In this document: in pieces, positions 11,830 to 24,774 of the stretch
How the letters are laid out: each line of letters opens with the position of its first letter
Position numbering within the stretch: position 1 is the first letter of the stretch
From: Sacculina carcini
Lineage: Eukaryota; Arthropoda; Thecostraca; Sacculinidae
Direction of reading: 5' to 3'
Length of the DNA stretch: 64,000 bases
Assembly (NCBI GenBank): GCA_916048095.2
Contig: OU696596.1
Location: 6,265,195 to 6,329,194 of the forward strand
Notes under the pieces: model-generated
Database searches by the model: none
Seen by the model: the letters and a program-made list of their open reading frames with translations, nothing else
Told to the model about the DNA's origin: nothing
Position numbers and translations under genes: made by a program

Positions 11830-13590
11830 TCAGGCTTTGGAAAAATGATACTGTTTCATCTTGGATACAACAAAGTCGATATCAGGTTTTTTTGATGTTA
11901 CTGCTACTAGGATGCTGTCTTCAGGATTCAACCGGTTTCTGTATTTGTTTTTTAAATTGACCAGGGTAGAAAAACCTTGTTCGCAAAGGTAGGTTGTTGC
12001 GAAAGGTAGTAGCATTTTAGTTGCTTCCATATGCGCAATTTTATAAGCCTTTGCAGTTTTTGACATCCAAAAACTTGAGAGATCATCCTTGTTCTCAAAT
12101 TCCATTTTTGTTTCATTGCTGGAACGAAGTTCAATAATCTCTTCTGCCAATCCTTCAGGCTGTTCAGGCAAATCAGACAGCTCACTTTTGAAGGGATTTA
12201 CAACCCAGCTGACAGCATGTGAATCAAGTTCTGGAAAATAATCACAGAACCTATTTCTAAGTTTTGTCAGGTGCCTTGTGACTGTCTCCTTTATGTCACT
12301 AAAACTGCAGTCTTGACAGTCTTCCAAAAACTCTCCCAGTCTTGGAAAGGCAGCAGTCTTATTGACATTTACTTTTTGGTTCCAATACTGAAGCTTTGAT
12401 ACAAATGCTGAAATTTTTTCCTTTGCTAACAGGAGATTTACTTTCTTTCCTTGCAGTTCCTTGTTCAATTCATTTACATGCCCAAAAATGTCAGCTAAAT
12501 ATGCAAAAAGAGCTAGCCAGGTTTTTTTCTGAACTTTTCTGCAAGTGTGTGTTTTTGATCAGTCAAAAACATTTCGAGTTCTGTTTTAAGAGCCCACACT
12601 CTATTCAGCACATTTCCACGTGAAAGCCACCTCACTTCCGTATGGTAAAGAAGGGTTGAATATTCAGCGTCTCCATCCTCACATAAATCACGAAACATCC
12701 TCGTGTTTAGTGCATGCCCTTTTACAACATTGACTATCTTAACCACATCATTTAGCACAGCTGCCACTTCTGGTTCCAAATTCTTCACAACCAATGCTTG
12801 GCGATGTATCATGCAATGGATGGCTAGAATATCTGGATTCTGTTGTTTGGCCAAAGCCACAAAACCATTGACGTGACCAAGCATGGCCGGAGCTCCATCA
12901 ACTGATACTGCAATACAATCTTCCCACTTCAAACCAACACTTGGTTTTTTTAAACATGCATCAACCATATTGAACACATCAATACCACGAGTTCTCAACT
13001 CAAGAGGAGAACACAACAACATTTCTTCTTCGAATTCATCAAAGCCCCTGTATCGAATAATTACCATCAATTGGGAGTTGCTACTTACATCTGTAGTCTC
13101 ATCAAGTTGAATGGCAAACTCTTTACTTGTTTTTACTGAAGAAATCACTTGTTCTCTCACATTTTCTGCCAAGATGGAAATTCTTTCTTTAATAACTCTA
13201 GCAGACAAAGGTACTGTATTCATTTGATTAGCGACTTTCTGCCCACACATTATTTCTGCCATTTTTACAGCCGCAGGCTTGATTAAGTCTTCACCAATAG
13301 TATGTGGTTTCTTGTTTCGAGCAACCAACCATGCCACTTCAAAACTAGCCATTGCAGCTGAACGTTGGTCAAACGTTGCACTCTTGTTACTTTCCAGTCT
13401 CTGTCTCTTGACTATTTTTTCCAGATTCTCAAAGTATTCCCGTGGTTTGGAAGACAGATGTGAATGAACCTGGTCCAAGTGTTTCTTCAGTTGATTCTTT
13501 TTGAAAGACTCGGTAGTCAGTACTTTCATACAAACGACACATTGAGGCTTCATTTGTCCTTTGTCCTCTATTTCTGTGAAGCCATAATTA
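11830..13590 (-). pseudogene. hAT transposase, copy 1 (frameshifted, N-terminus lost)
   Basis: Same protein as the 18506-20308 transposase, but one T fewer in a homopolymer near 12525 shifts the frame between KKTWL and the C-terminal half. The first residues, including the start codon, are replaced by sequence across the duplication junction (an artificial MRPDVTSKE beginning). The C-terminal dimerisation region is still open as a separate frame (11830-12468). Confidence 0.9.
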
Positions 13591-15449
13591 AGGAACTCTT
13601 TACTAGTGACATCTGGTCGCAAAAAATCGAACTACAAGCTGGCAACCTTTTCCGCCTATATTTTCGCCTATAATTTGGCGCATTTTGTCGTTTTCGCTCC
13701 GTTTGTCCGTTTTCGATTGCTATTTTTGTTGATGTGTCTTTTTTAGTCTACGAGTGCTAAAAACTCCGTTTCTGTGCACTCGTGTTTGTTTTTTGCTTGT
13801 TAGGAGTTATTTGGCTGGCTATTTGCACGTTTTATTTTCGGTTTGATTGTATTTATTTGGTGAGCTATTTGCACTAGGTTAGGTTAGGTCATTGCGATGA
13901 CAAAACATTTTTGCCTCCAGAAATAATATACGTTGATGATGATAACTTTGAGTACTATGATGCTGAAATTTCTACCTTAAGCATCATTTCTTTCAACGTA
14001 TCAATTATTTGCAAGTATAAATGTACAAACAATGCAAATATTTACACAGAGACTACAAATATACACATAAACTTTGTGTCCCTAATGATAAGAGCGGATC
14101 ACATTATTCAGAGTGGCAATCCTGACCAGAAAGGTCGACATTTTTTCCGTGTAGGAAAATAACGACTGGGGAAATATATTTAATGTACAAAAGGGTATTT
14201 GAAAACAAATAACTACATTAAAAAGTCATCATCCATAAAGCTGGTCTCAAAAACTGGTGAATTATGAAAAACCAATTAATTTGGTATAATTGGTATAATA
14301 TTATTTGATATAATTTGTTAATACTTGCCGTTTCTGCTGGCAATTTTTTCAAAATCTACATCTACGAAAATCTCAATAAAATCAATTTGGAAAACAACAA
14401 TGGTTTAAAAACAGTTTAAATCAAGTGATTTAACCAGCGGCTAATACCAACAGGCTATTCATATACAAAAGTTATTCTAACGTACATCAATCAAATCTAT
14501 CTTCCATAGAGACTGTTTTAAAAATATTTTAAAATTGTATAAATATTTAAAATTATATAAATAAATTATTAAAAAAAGTTGGCGTAAAAAGTTTGTTAAA
14601 AAAACACTTGACCAACCAATTAACTTGTCTTGTTCTGCTGACAACCTTTTCTGAATTTGTTCATTAATTTAACGAATTTAAAACCAGTCAAACATCATGG
14701 GTTCGTTTCATAAATAACATGGTTTCCATAAAAACACTTTCAATCAATCAATGAATTTGTTTTGTTCTGCTGACAAATTGTTTCAATTATCCACATCATT
14801 AAAGCCATATTTAAAACAACATTGTTATTTTAAAATGAATAAAACTTAAACCACCGAGCTGGGATTCTATTTCAAACATTATCATGGGATATTTATTGAT
14901 AAATATTCATTTTTATAATATTATTAAATTATCTTTTGAGACAACATTAGATGAGAATTGGCTTTCGTCCTGAAAAACCCATGAAAAAACAAAAATTTAC
15001 CCTAAAACCCTGAAAGTTACCAACCGTTACTTCAAAGTAAAACAAAAATGAAACAGCACACGGACTGCGTTGTCACGCACGATTAGAGATGCGACCTAAA
15101 AAAACTGACGGTCTAAGAAAACCTTTTTTCGGCAAAAAACCTCGACGAATTAAACACGTTTTTTGAAGTCATACAAATTATATAAATGTGTTTTTTGGGA
15201 TGTTAAATGAACTATTTTTTATCAACATATAAGTCATTCATGTGATTAGTGACCCTATCAAATTGAATTATCATTGAATATGCATAATAAAATTGTTATG
15301 GGTCTGAAAACCCTAATATCATTGTTCGCACGTTACTGTACTGCACTAGACTAGTTTAGGTGGCGTTGGCTATGCTATCAGATCAGATGAAAGGTTGAGG
15401 GTTAGCCTTTGCAACGGCCCCTCTTCGCTCATATTTATATCACTTAATA

Positions 15450-17164
15450 TCAATATGTTCGTCCTGGTCGTCCGTTCCGTGTTTCTATTCTGTTTTTTCC
15501 ATTTTCCCTTTTTTCCTCCTTTTCCAAAAACCATACAACCCCTCTTTCACTTTTTCCATTTCTTCCACTGTCCCACTGTCCGCTCATCGCCCCTACCTTT
15601 TCCCTCAGATGGGCATATCCCTCACACTTCAACATAAAATGCTCTAAATTTTCATTTTCATTTTCGCACATCGGGCATTTGTTTTTTTCTGTCCATACCC
15701 TATTGTTTAGTTGCATACAATTTGTTCGAGCCCTAAAAAATATTTCTGATGCCGGTTTATTATCATACAAGTAGTCTACCTTTCCTATTTCGTCTCTGTA
15801 TTTCCTATATATTCCCATGGTTGACTTTTCCAACTTTCCTTCCTTCCATTTCCTCGTATCTCATGCCTTCACCATCCTATTCACTTCCGATCTCGTTGCA
15901 TTTCCTAATGTTTTCCAGGTTATTCCGGTGTCTTCCATAATTTTCCCCGCATGTCTACTCCATACGTCTTCCCTGTCTTCTTTTCCATTCCTCATCAGCT
16001 TCTCAACTAGATCATTTCTTCCTCCTTTCAGCGTGATATTTATATAGCTGAGCTTGTTCCTTGCCATCTTTGCTTCAAACGATACTGCGCCTATTTCTCC
16101 CCTAAACCTTCCTGTGCTGTATATCGGCTGCCTCCCAAAATCATTCTGTACACACTATTTTCTATGCTTTGCGGTTTTTGTATTTCATTCCTGTTAAATT
16201 CCACTACACTTGTACCATACAGCAGGGACGGTAATACTATAGCTTTCCAATAAGTCTTACCTATCATTACTTTATTGCAGCTCCTCATAATTACACTGTA
16301 TGTCAAATTCGCCATCTTCCTCGCCTTTGTTATAATTTGTTCTCTGTACTCCTGAAAACAATCATTCTTATTACAAACTGTCACCCCCGAGTATTTGATG
16401 CTATTGGTCACCTGTATACCTTCTATTTGTTTTATATCCTCCCTTGTGTTGAAAACGATGAACCAGCATTTTCCTTTGTTTATTTCCAATCCGAATTCAT
16501 CACTTACTTTGATAAGATTCCTAATACTTAAGCTTGCTTGTTCTTTATTTGTTGACATCTGTAATCCATCATCTGCGAAAAATAATGTATTAATTTTTAC
16601 CTATTTATCCTCGTATCCACATCCATTGTTTTCGATTACGCTTGAGATCATGTACGTCACCAGTTTGAATAATGTTGTTGAGCATGTGCATCCTTGTTTC
16701 ATGCCGTTCCTCACTTCTACCTCTATATCCTCTCTTTACCCCGTTCCTGTCAATGTTATGTCATTCTTGTATATTCTTTTCAAGCATTCTATTATTTTAA
16801 TGTTTATTTTATATTTCATCATTGCCTCTAATAATTTTTCCCTTCTCATACTGTCAAATGTCTTTTTAAAGTCTATTGACGCTACATATAACTCTTTTCG
16901 CCTTTGGTATGACTTCCTTATGCAATATTGCAGTACAAATATATTATCTTCTATTTTTTTGCTCTTTGTGAATCCCGTCGGCTCGTCCTTCTCAGCCTCA
17001 TTTCTTCTCATGTGGTTATTTATCATCTCACTAATAATTCGCATGGATATCTTATAAGAAACATCTGTTAATGTTATCGGTCTTAGGTCTTTCGCTTGCG
17101 GCCTGCTTACTTTCGGTACCATAATCGTTTTTGACACATTTTCCGGAATTTCTCCCTTTTCCAT
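15450..17164 (-). pseudogene. LINE ORF2 3' half, copy 2
   Basis: Duplicate of 8771-10486 with the same order of RT blocks and C-terminal CPMC...HFMLKC knuckle. Here the homopolymer before the knuckle has one T fewer, so the knuckle stays in frame (15450-15833), but a substitution makes a TGA in KA*DTRKW near 15860. The TAG before FADD is shared with copy 1 and so predates the duplication. The hAT element at 17191 separates it from its own 5' half. Confidence 0.8.
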
Positions 17165-17488
17165 TATTTGGTTCAGACTATCCCTTAGAGCAGGGGTCGG
17201 GTAACTTTTTTGGGTGTTACCCCAATGGAGTTTGTAGTAATATCAATTTACCCCCACGCTTGGAAGTACTCTGGTGGACAAACCAGTTTACTTATATAAT
17301 TCATGAATAGTAATAAATAAACAAAAAATGTATATTGGAAAAAGTTTAATGGTGAATTTCATCTATCATAGGGAAATTAAAGTCTGTTTTTGGCATGGAA
17401 ACAAAACACAAGACAAATGTAGGAATCACATTTATAAACAGAAATAAAACACTCTTAGCGTTACATGGCACACAAGCAAAACCATGTA

Positions 17489-17912
17489 CAGTCGGCCCTC
17501 CAAATAGCGGAATCGAAGGGACCGAGAAAAAGTTCCGCTATTTATAGGTTTCCGCTATTTGGAGGTGTGCGATGTAACAATGCTAATCAACCTTTCTTAC
17601 TATGAATCGTCCATTTTTCACATAAACTTCCTTTATTGATTGTCAGTTTGAATTTTTCTATAATAATTAACCATTTTTTATTAATTCACAACGCACATTA
17701 CCCCCGTTTCCGCTATTTGGAGGTGTACTATATGAGTGGGTACCAATAAAGCAGTGCGTTATTTGGAGTTTTCCGCTATTCGGAGGTAGAAATTTCGCTA
17801 TTTGGAGGTGCAATTAACACGTATTTGATAGGCTTTTAATCGGGACCGAAGAAATATTCCGCTATTTGGAGGATTCCGCTATTTAGAGGTCCGTTATTTG
17901 GAGGGTCGACTG
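17489..17912. mobile_element. Tigger/pogo-type MITE in hAT copy 2
   Basis: Second copy of the 424-bp MITE at 10811-11234, with the same ends and flanking TA (17487-17488 and 17913-17914). It differs by single bases, for example CAGTGCGTTATT where copy 1 has CAGTCCGTTATT. Confidence 0.85.
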
Positions 17913-18505
17913 TATTTTAAATTCATACAATAACAAAATAATTTTTTTATTGAATTCACTAATATGGCATATATTACCATGCACGCACACACTACACACA
18001 ACACACCACGTTATATACAGGTAAACACATAAAAATGTACAATACGCACAGCGGAAAAACAAAAATACGCGCAGCGGAAAACACGAATGCAGGTGTATAA
18101 ATAAATGATACGGTACCCGCAACAGTCAAGCACGACTAATAGGCAGGTAACAATGAAGATGACATGCGTACACGACTGATAAACGGAAAACTGTACATGA
18201 CACGACAAAAACACGATAGAAAATAACACGCACATATACACACGCACATGCAAGCACAAATACGTCCGGTCGTGTACATTGTGACATTGAAAACAATCGC
18301 AAGTCGTGTAAAGCTATACAATATGTGAAATTCGCTGCATTAAATTTAAACAATTAGAAAACATTATACAGTGAAATTAATAGAAATAGCATGTGTGTCA
18401 GTGAAATATGTGTGTACGCCACAGCACAAAAGAATTAAGAGAATATTGAAAACATTAATATTTTGACACCAGATTGAGGTTTTAAATATACTCATATTAG
18501 CTACC

Positions 18506-20308
18506 TCAGGCTTTGGAAAAATGATACTGTTTCATCTTGGATACAACAAAGTCGATATCAGGTTTTTTTGATGTTACTGCTACTAGGATGCTGTCTTCAG
18601 GATTCAACCGGTTTCTGTATTTGTTTTTTAAATTGACCAGGGTAGAAAAACCTTGTTCGCAAAGGTAGGTTGTTGCGAAAGGTAGTAGCATTTTAGTTGC
18701 TTCCATATGCGCAATTTTATAAGCCTTTGCAGTTTTTGACATCCAAAAACTTGATAGATCATCCTTGTTCTCAAATTCCATTTTTGTTTCATTGCTGGAA
18801 CGAAGTTCAATAATCTCTTCTGCCAATCCTTCAGGCTGTTCAGGCAAATCAGACAGCTCACTTTTGAAGGGATTTACAACCCAGCTGACAGCATGTGAAT
18901 CAAGTTCTGGAAAATAATCACAGAACCTATTTCTAAGTTTTGTCAGGTGCCTTGTGACTGTCTCCTTTATGTCACTAAAACTGCAGTCTTGACAGTCTTC
19001 CAAAAACTCTCCCAGTCTTGGAAAGGCAGCAGTCTTATTGACATTTACTTTTTGGTTCCAATACTGAAGCTTTGATACAAATGCTGAAATTTTTTCCTTT
19101 GCTAACAGGAGATTTACTTTCTTTCCTTGCAGTTCCTTGTTCAATTCATTTACATGCCCAAAAATGTCAGCTAAATATGCAAAAAGAGCTAGCCAGGTTT
19201 TTTTTCTGAACTTTTCTGCAAGTGTGTGTTTTTGATCAGTCAAAAACATTTCGAGTTCTGTTTTAAGAGCCCACACTCTATTCAGCACATTTCCACGTGA
19301 AAGCCACCTCACTTCCGTATGGTAAAGAAGGGTTGAATATTCAGCGTCTCCATCCTCACATAAATCACGAAACATCCTCGTGTTTAGTGCATGCCCTTTT
19401 ACAACATTGACTATCTTAACCACATCATTTAGCACAGCTGCCACTTCTGGTTCCAAATTCTTCACAACCAATGCTTGGCGATGTATCATGCAATGGATGG
19501 CTAGAATATCTGGATTCTGTTGTTTGGCCAAAGCCACAAAACCATTGACGTGACCAAGCATGGCCGGAGCTCCATCAACTGATACTGCAATACAATCTTC
19601 CCACTTCAAACCAACACTTGGTTTTTTTAAACATGCATCAACCATATTGAACACATCAATACCACGAGTTCTCAACTCAAGAGGAGAACACAACAACATT
19701 TCTTCTTCGAATTCATCAAAGCCCCTGTATCGAATAATTACCATCAATTGGGAGTTGCTACTTACATCTGTAGTCTCATCAAGTTGAATGGCAAACTCTT
19801 TACTTGTTTTTACTGAAGAAATCACTTGTTCTCTCACATTTTCTGCCAAGATGGAAATTCTTTCTTTAATAACTCTAGCAGACAAAGGTACTGTATTCAT
19901 TTGATTAGCGACTTTCTGCCCACACATTATTTCTGCCATTTTTACAGCCGCAGGCTTGATTAAGTCTTCACCAATAGTATGTGGTTTCTTGTCTCGAGCA
20001 ACCAACCATGCCACTTCAAAACTAGCCATTGCAGCTGAACGTTGGTCAAACGTTGCACTCTTGTTACTTTCCAGTCTCTGTCTTTTGACTATTTTTTCCA
20101 GATTCTCAAAGTATTCCCGTGGTTTGGAAGACAGATGTGAATGAACCTGGTCCAAGTGTTTCTTCAGTTGATTCTTTTTGAAAGACTCGGTAGTCAGTAC
20201 TTTCATACAAACGACACATTGAGGCTTCATTTGTCCTTTGTCCTCTATTTCTGTGAAGCCATAATAAAGGAACTCTGCCTGATATGTCCTTTTCCTTGAT
20301 GATGCCAT
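18506..20308 (-). CDS. hAT transposase (BED finger, ZBED5/SCAND3-like)
   Basis: Cut-and-paste DNA transposase. From the Met at 20308 it is 600 residues: MASSRKRTYQ, a BED-type zinc finger (C31, C34, H51, H56), the RNase H-fold catalytic core with acidic motifs LDETTDV and VDGAPAML, and a C-terminal hAT dimerisation region (CEQGFSTLVNLKNKYRNRL) with the expected glutamate. The frame is open to its stop. It could be read 22 codons further up, but ATTTTCAG immediately precedes the ATG and looks like a splice acceptor, so I chose the Met at 20308 and suspect a 5' intron. The protein resembles the domesticated ZBED5/SCAND3 group. With intact ends and frame, the element may still be active. Confidence 0.9.
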   Translation of the reverse strand: MASSRKRTYQAEFLYYGFTEIEDKGQMKPQCVVCMKVLTTESFKKNQLKKHLDQVHSHLSSKPREYFENLEKIVKRQRLESNKSATFDQRSAAMASFEVAWLVARDKKPHTIGEDLIKPAAVKMAEIMCGQKVANQMNTVPLSARVIKERISILAENVREQVISSVKTSKEFAIQLDETTDVSSNSQLMVIIRYRGFDEFEEEMLLCSPLELRTRGIDVFNMVDACLKKPSVGLKWEDCIAVSVDGAPAMLGHVNGFVALAKQQNPDILAIHCMIHRQALVVKNLEPEVAAVLNDVVKIVNVVKGHALNTRMFRDLCEDGDAEYSTLLYHTEVRWLSRGNVLNRVWALKTELEMFLTDQKHTLAEKFRKKTWLALFAYLADIFGHVNELNKELQGKKVNLLLAKEKISAFVSKLQYWNQKVNVNKTAAFPRLGEFLEDCQDCSFSDIKETVTRHLTKLRNRFCDYFPELDSHAVSWVVNPFKSELSDLPEQPEGLAEEIIELRSSNETKMEFENKDDLSSFWMSKTAKAYKIAHMEATKMLLPFATTYLCEQGFSTLVNLKNKYRNRLNPEDSILVAVTSKKPDIDFVVSKMKQYHFSKA

Positions 20309-21225
20309 CTGAAAATTGAAAAAAATCAATAACTTATTTATGTATGAATCTATCACATCATCACATAACAGCAACTATTCTATAAACACAGATAATCAGG
20401 AATTAACCAAAATATTAACGCCACATAAAATGATAAACCACACAATCCAAGCTGCCACCACCTTTCACTCCTTTTCTTCTTCCCCTTATCCAGGCCTTCC
20501 TTACCTATGAGCGTGGTCGTTCCTCCAGTAACACGTCAGGAAAAGTCAACACACGCCAGGACAACAACGCAAAAGCGGTCTCACTGAGGGTTAACAACAG
20601 TTTCAATACTGATCGACAGTAATGAACACGTTGACCGAGCTCTAATGCACTCCAAGACGCAACACGAGGCTAACTGCCAGAAATTGTACAAACGATCATA
20701 TCGCCAATCAAGCACACAAACATACACACATTCATACAACGATCATGTTGCAAGAGCTTCACTGCCCGCAGCCATGTACGTTCACTCGCACACACCAACA
20801 TACAGACACACTCACACGATGCTAACGCCACGCAGGGCTTGCGTACACTCATGAATCGCGCACGTGCAAACGTCATAGGCGTGCTCACACTACATACACA
20901 CTGGCGGATGAAGCAGTTTCAATACTGGTATTTCTCTGTTTCCATAGTTTTAAAGATCGTGGGATCCACGATGTATTCTTTTCTCCAACTTTCATATCAG
21001 TTTCCCTCATTTAGCACATCCACATCCGTAGCACGTTCATTACCCCCAAAAATGTGTAATTTACCCCAATTGGGGTAATTTACCCCTGTTCCCCGACCAC
21101 TGCCTTAGAGCTACCATGCATGAATCCTTCTACAGAAAAATATTATACAACTCCGGCTTGAATGTATTTGGCCCCGCATCTTTCCCCTTCTTTATACTCT
21201 TCAAACTATCCTTTATTTCCTCTAT

Positions 21226-22790
21226 TTATATTTCGTCCCCAATCATTTTCTTACATTCCAAATCCATTTTCCCGCACATATCCAGATGCTCTCTAAGCAC
21301 TCCGGGTAATCTGTCTCCCTCATTCGTTGTTATTACCCCTGTTCCTTCCTCTCCCAGCTTCATTTCATATTCCAGTCGTCTCTCTTCGTTCCACACCTTT
21401 TCTAATCTAGTATTGTCTCTCTGGTATATTTTCTTCCAGAACTCCTCAATCTCTTTCATTGTGTCCTCCTGACTCAGCCTCACTCCATCCTTGAATACTC
21501 GTACTTCCTCATTCCTTTTCGTACCCTGTCTTCTCAGCTTATTAATATTCTCCCATAATTTTTTACTCTGATTTCTCCCGCTTCTTATTTCACTCGTATT
21601 CTTTTCCTCGTGCCGTGAAATCTCCTCTTTGATTTGGTATTGCACTATTCTCTTCTGTTTCTGATATTCTTCGTCTAACATTTGTTTTGCCTTTTCGTCT
21701 CCAGCATTCCTCCGTCTCCTGTTTATCCATTTTCGTAGTTTTATTGCCTTCTTAATGTCCTCATCCAAACTGGATCCATCGTGTCCCCTCTCACCCACTT
21801 CTTGTATGTCCTTTTCAGTAATTTGTCGGCTGATTCTTTCATTGCTCTTTCTAATCTGGTTATGTCCGTTTCTTTAACCCTCTGACATTTTTCCACAACT
21901 TCGTCCACGTACACTTTCAATGATGCCTCGTCTCTTCGGTAGAACTCAATCGTCTCAACTTTTGTGCATCTCCCATCTGCCTCCTTCCCTGTGAGCACCA
22001 CCTCTAAAAGGTTATGATCGGAAATGTCTAATATTTCTCTTTTATCATCTATTATCACCCTGTTGAACCTTTCGTACAGCTTTCTGTTTGCCAATGCAAA
22101 ATCTATGACACTTCTTGATCCTCTCTCTTGCCACGTGTACACCCCCTGACATCTTGTATCCCCATTCAACAAGATAAGATTGTATTTGTCCATCCACTCG
22201 TTAATGATAACCCCTCCTTTATCCTCTTTTTGCTCCCCTATAGAACCAATGTGCCCGTTGAAATCTCCTATTATTAGCAAAGCATTTTCATTATTTCTTC
22301 CTATTTCTTCCTCTATTTCCTCCTCTATTTCCTCCTCTATTTCCTTTTTAATGTCCTCCCGCTTACTCTCGTCCGTGTTTCCGAATGGAAAATATACGGC
22401 AACAATCAGAAAGCTAAATCCCCCGAATGCACATTTACCGTATTAATTATATCCCTCTCTCGTGTTTGTATTTGTTCCACTGAAATTTCCCCATCTTCTC
22501 TCCATAATATCATTAGTTCTCCCCTTTTTTTCTCCGTTTTCTCTCATACTACCTACCCTTTTGATGTCTTCCGAAATTATTATTTGATCCCTTTACAATT
22601 GTGTTTCAGTTAGGCACATTATAGTGTACTTATCTATTACCTGTTCCACCTCTCCTATCTTTAAATTTGTTAACCCTTGAATATTTATACATTTGATGTT
22701 CACTTCGTTCTTTCTCTGGTTGTTGTCTCCGTCTCTACTCAGCCTTACCGAAAATCCTTCCTCATCAACTGTCCTTTCTTTATGAACCAT
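21226..22790 (-). pseudogene. LINE ORF2 5' half: AP endonuclease and linker
   Basis: Reading downward on the minus strand: an N-terminal endonuclease strand (IKCINIQGLTNLKIGE... CLTETQL, about 22700-22593), a decayed stretch, then LIIGDFNGHIGSIGEQ at about 22270, then SRSVIDFALANRKL and ISDHNLLEV, which are the D/N and SDH motifs of exonuclease-endonuclease-phosphatase nucleases. A charged linker follows to 21226. A stop at about 22593 and a frameshift near 21750-21800 break it. The RT half continues beyond the hAT insertion at 17164 and below. Together they made one LINE of roughly 4 kb. Confidence 0.8.
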
Positions 22791-23220
22791 CCTTGTTCAT
22801 TATTTTCCCTCTTTTCCCTCAGCTTCTCTATCACTTCTTTCTCAGCTTGTCTTTCAAGTCATATCTGGTGACACAAACACCTTTCTGTATTCCTCTTTTG
22901 CGTCTTTCAGTAGCTTTGCTCGCTTTATTATCTCCCATTTGATTCCAGCATTTTTCATCTTACACTAACAGTGGTCTGGGTTTTCTTCCACGCTCCTCAT
23001 TTCTTCCCAGTCTCACAACATCCTCTATCTCGTCCACATCCACATTTAGTTCTTCCTTGAATATCTTCATACATGCCATCCGATCCTGTTACTTCTGCCC
23101 TTCCCCTTCTGTTTCCTTAGTCTCTTGCAAGTTGTAGAGGATTAGATTATTCCTTCTTTTCGTGTTTTCGTCTCTCTCTTCCATTATTTCCACTACTCTA
23201 GTTGTTATTTCGTCTCGCAT
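22745..23220 (-). pseudogene. LINE ORF1 remnant (RRM-type)
   Basis: From ATG at 23220 the minus strand reads a charged coiled-coil start, then RRNNLILYNLQE, a stop, DVVRLGRNEERGRKPRPL, a stop, and in later frames KWEIIKRAKLLK, VFVSPDMT and GWFIKKGQLMRK. This order is that of the RNA-binding ORF1 of L1/CR1-type LINEs. At least two stops and a frameshift make it dead. It lies directly before ORF2, as expected. Confidence 0.65.
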
Positions 23221-23230
23221 TTCTCCCTCT

Positions 23231-23967
23231 CGTTCTCGTTCCTCTCGCTATCTACAAAATGGTACCGATCCATTAGCGACGCGTATGGACCGATAGGTGG
23301 CGCAGTTTAGCGTGTGTGTGATGCCGAACGTGTTTGAGCACGTGACATCCCACACTCGAGGCTTTTGCCGCCCGTGCAGTTGCTGACGCAGTGGCGGAGC
23401 CAGCTTGCGATCAGGGGCTGAGGGGAGCTAAACAAAAATTTATGGGGGCTTGGCGAATCATGAAGAGCTACACTCGAACTCTCACTACGTAATATTATAT
23501 GGAACTGGGGCACACTGATTCGGTCCTCGAACCATATTTGAATGACATACGAAACGAGGTGATGATGACATATTGGCACATATAATGGCACATTGACAGA
23601 TATGCAAATGTCATTACAGTGACAAATTGATAACTACTGTAAGAAAATATAACAAACAATATATTAGCATAACAATTGACATTACAACACTATACACCTC
23701 CGGTCCACCAGAAATCCTAAACTTCAAATGCCCACAAATATTCACATTCACACTGCGCTCATACACGCCCACACATATATACACTTATACATACATGCGC
23801 AAATGCGCACATACATGCACATGCACACGCATACACATTCATATTCACTCTTTTTCTGTCATGAACACGCGCACACCCAAGCGCAGGCACACATACGCAC
23901 ATCCAGATGTTGAATAGTGACGCTCAAATAGACGACAACACCAATGAACACACACACACACACACAT
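23231..23967. other. Non-coding, CA-rich to the right
   Basis: No gene recognised. CAGTGGCGGAGCCAG at 23391 looks like one end of a hAT-type MITE, but I do not see its partner. From about 23740 the sequence turns into degenerate CA/CATA repeats leading into the LINE tail at 23968. Confidence 0.4.
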
Positions 23968-24713
<746 letters not shown>

Positions 24714-24743
24714 TACATTACATTACATTAAGACATTTATATC

Positions 24744-24774
24744 GCGCTTTTCACCCGAGGGTCTCAAAAGCGCT
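24744..24774 (-). other. Terminal hairpin of L2 copy A
   Basis: The minus strand folds as GCGCTTTT paired with AAAAGCGC, with an inner ACCC/GGGT helix. It lies just before GATATAAATGT and the tail. Such a 3' hairpin is the usual recognition site of the L2/CR1-type reverse transcriptase. The base pairs differ from copy B in a compensated way. Confidence 0.75.

Larger units (their letters stand above)
6920..13598. repeat. Tandem duplication, copy 1 (6,679 bp)
   Basis: The segment from TTTACTAGTGACATCTGG (6920) is followed at 13599 by a second copy at an offset of 6,679 falling to 6,676 because of small indels. Only scattered substitutions separate the copies. Copy 1 holds non-coding sequence, the 3' half of a LINE, and a hAT transposon cut off in its transposase N-terminus at the junction. 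The junction reads AAGGAACTCT|TTACTAG and has at most 1-2 bases of microhomology. The duplication is either very recent or an assembly artefact. Confidence 0.95.
10513..13598 (-). mobile_element. hAT transposon, truncated copy 1
   Basis: Begins with the terminal motif CAGGGGTCGGG at 10513 next to TCTTAGAG, one base different from the 8-bp target duplication of the complete copy. It ends abruptly at 13598, where the tandem duplication restarts. It therefore lacks the transposase start and the second terminal inverted repeat, and cannot move by itself. Confidence 0.85.
13599..20276. repeat. Tandem duplication, copy 2 (6,678 bp)
   Basis: Second copy of the 6920-13598 segment. At its right end the sequence runs on without a break into the rest of the hAT transposase and the 5' half of the LINE, so copy 2 keeps the original right-hand context and copy 1 the original left-hand context. 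Distinguishing changes include one T fewer near 15690, an A/T change that makes a stop in the LINE, and one extra T at 19200 that keeps the hAT frame open. Confidence 0.95.
17191..21102 (-). mobile_element. Complete hAT transposon with 8-bp target duplication
   Basis: A 3,912-bp element with CAGGGGTCGGG at the left end and CCCCGACCACTG at the right end, imperfect inverted repeats of about 12 bp. It is flanked by the direct repeat CCTTAGAG (17183-17190 and 21103-21110), the 8-bp duplication typical of hAT. The inner right end has a perfect palindrome, TTACCCCAATTGGGGTAA. It lies inside a minus-strand LINE, whose ORF2 continues on both sides. The transposase gene is at 18506-20308 and a Tigger-type MITE sits in its 3' region. 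Confidence 0.92.
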
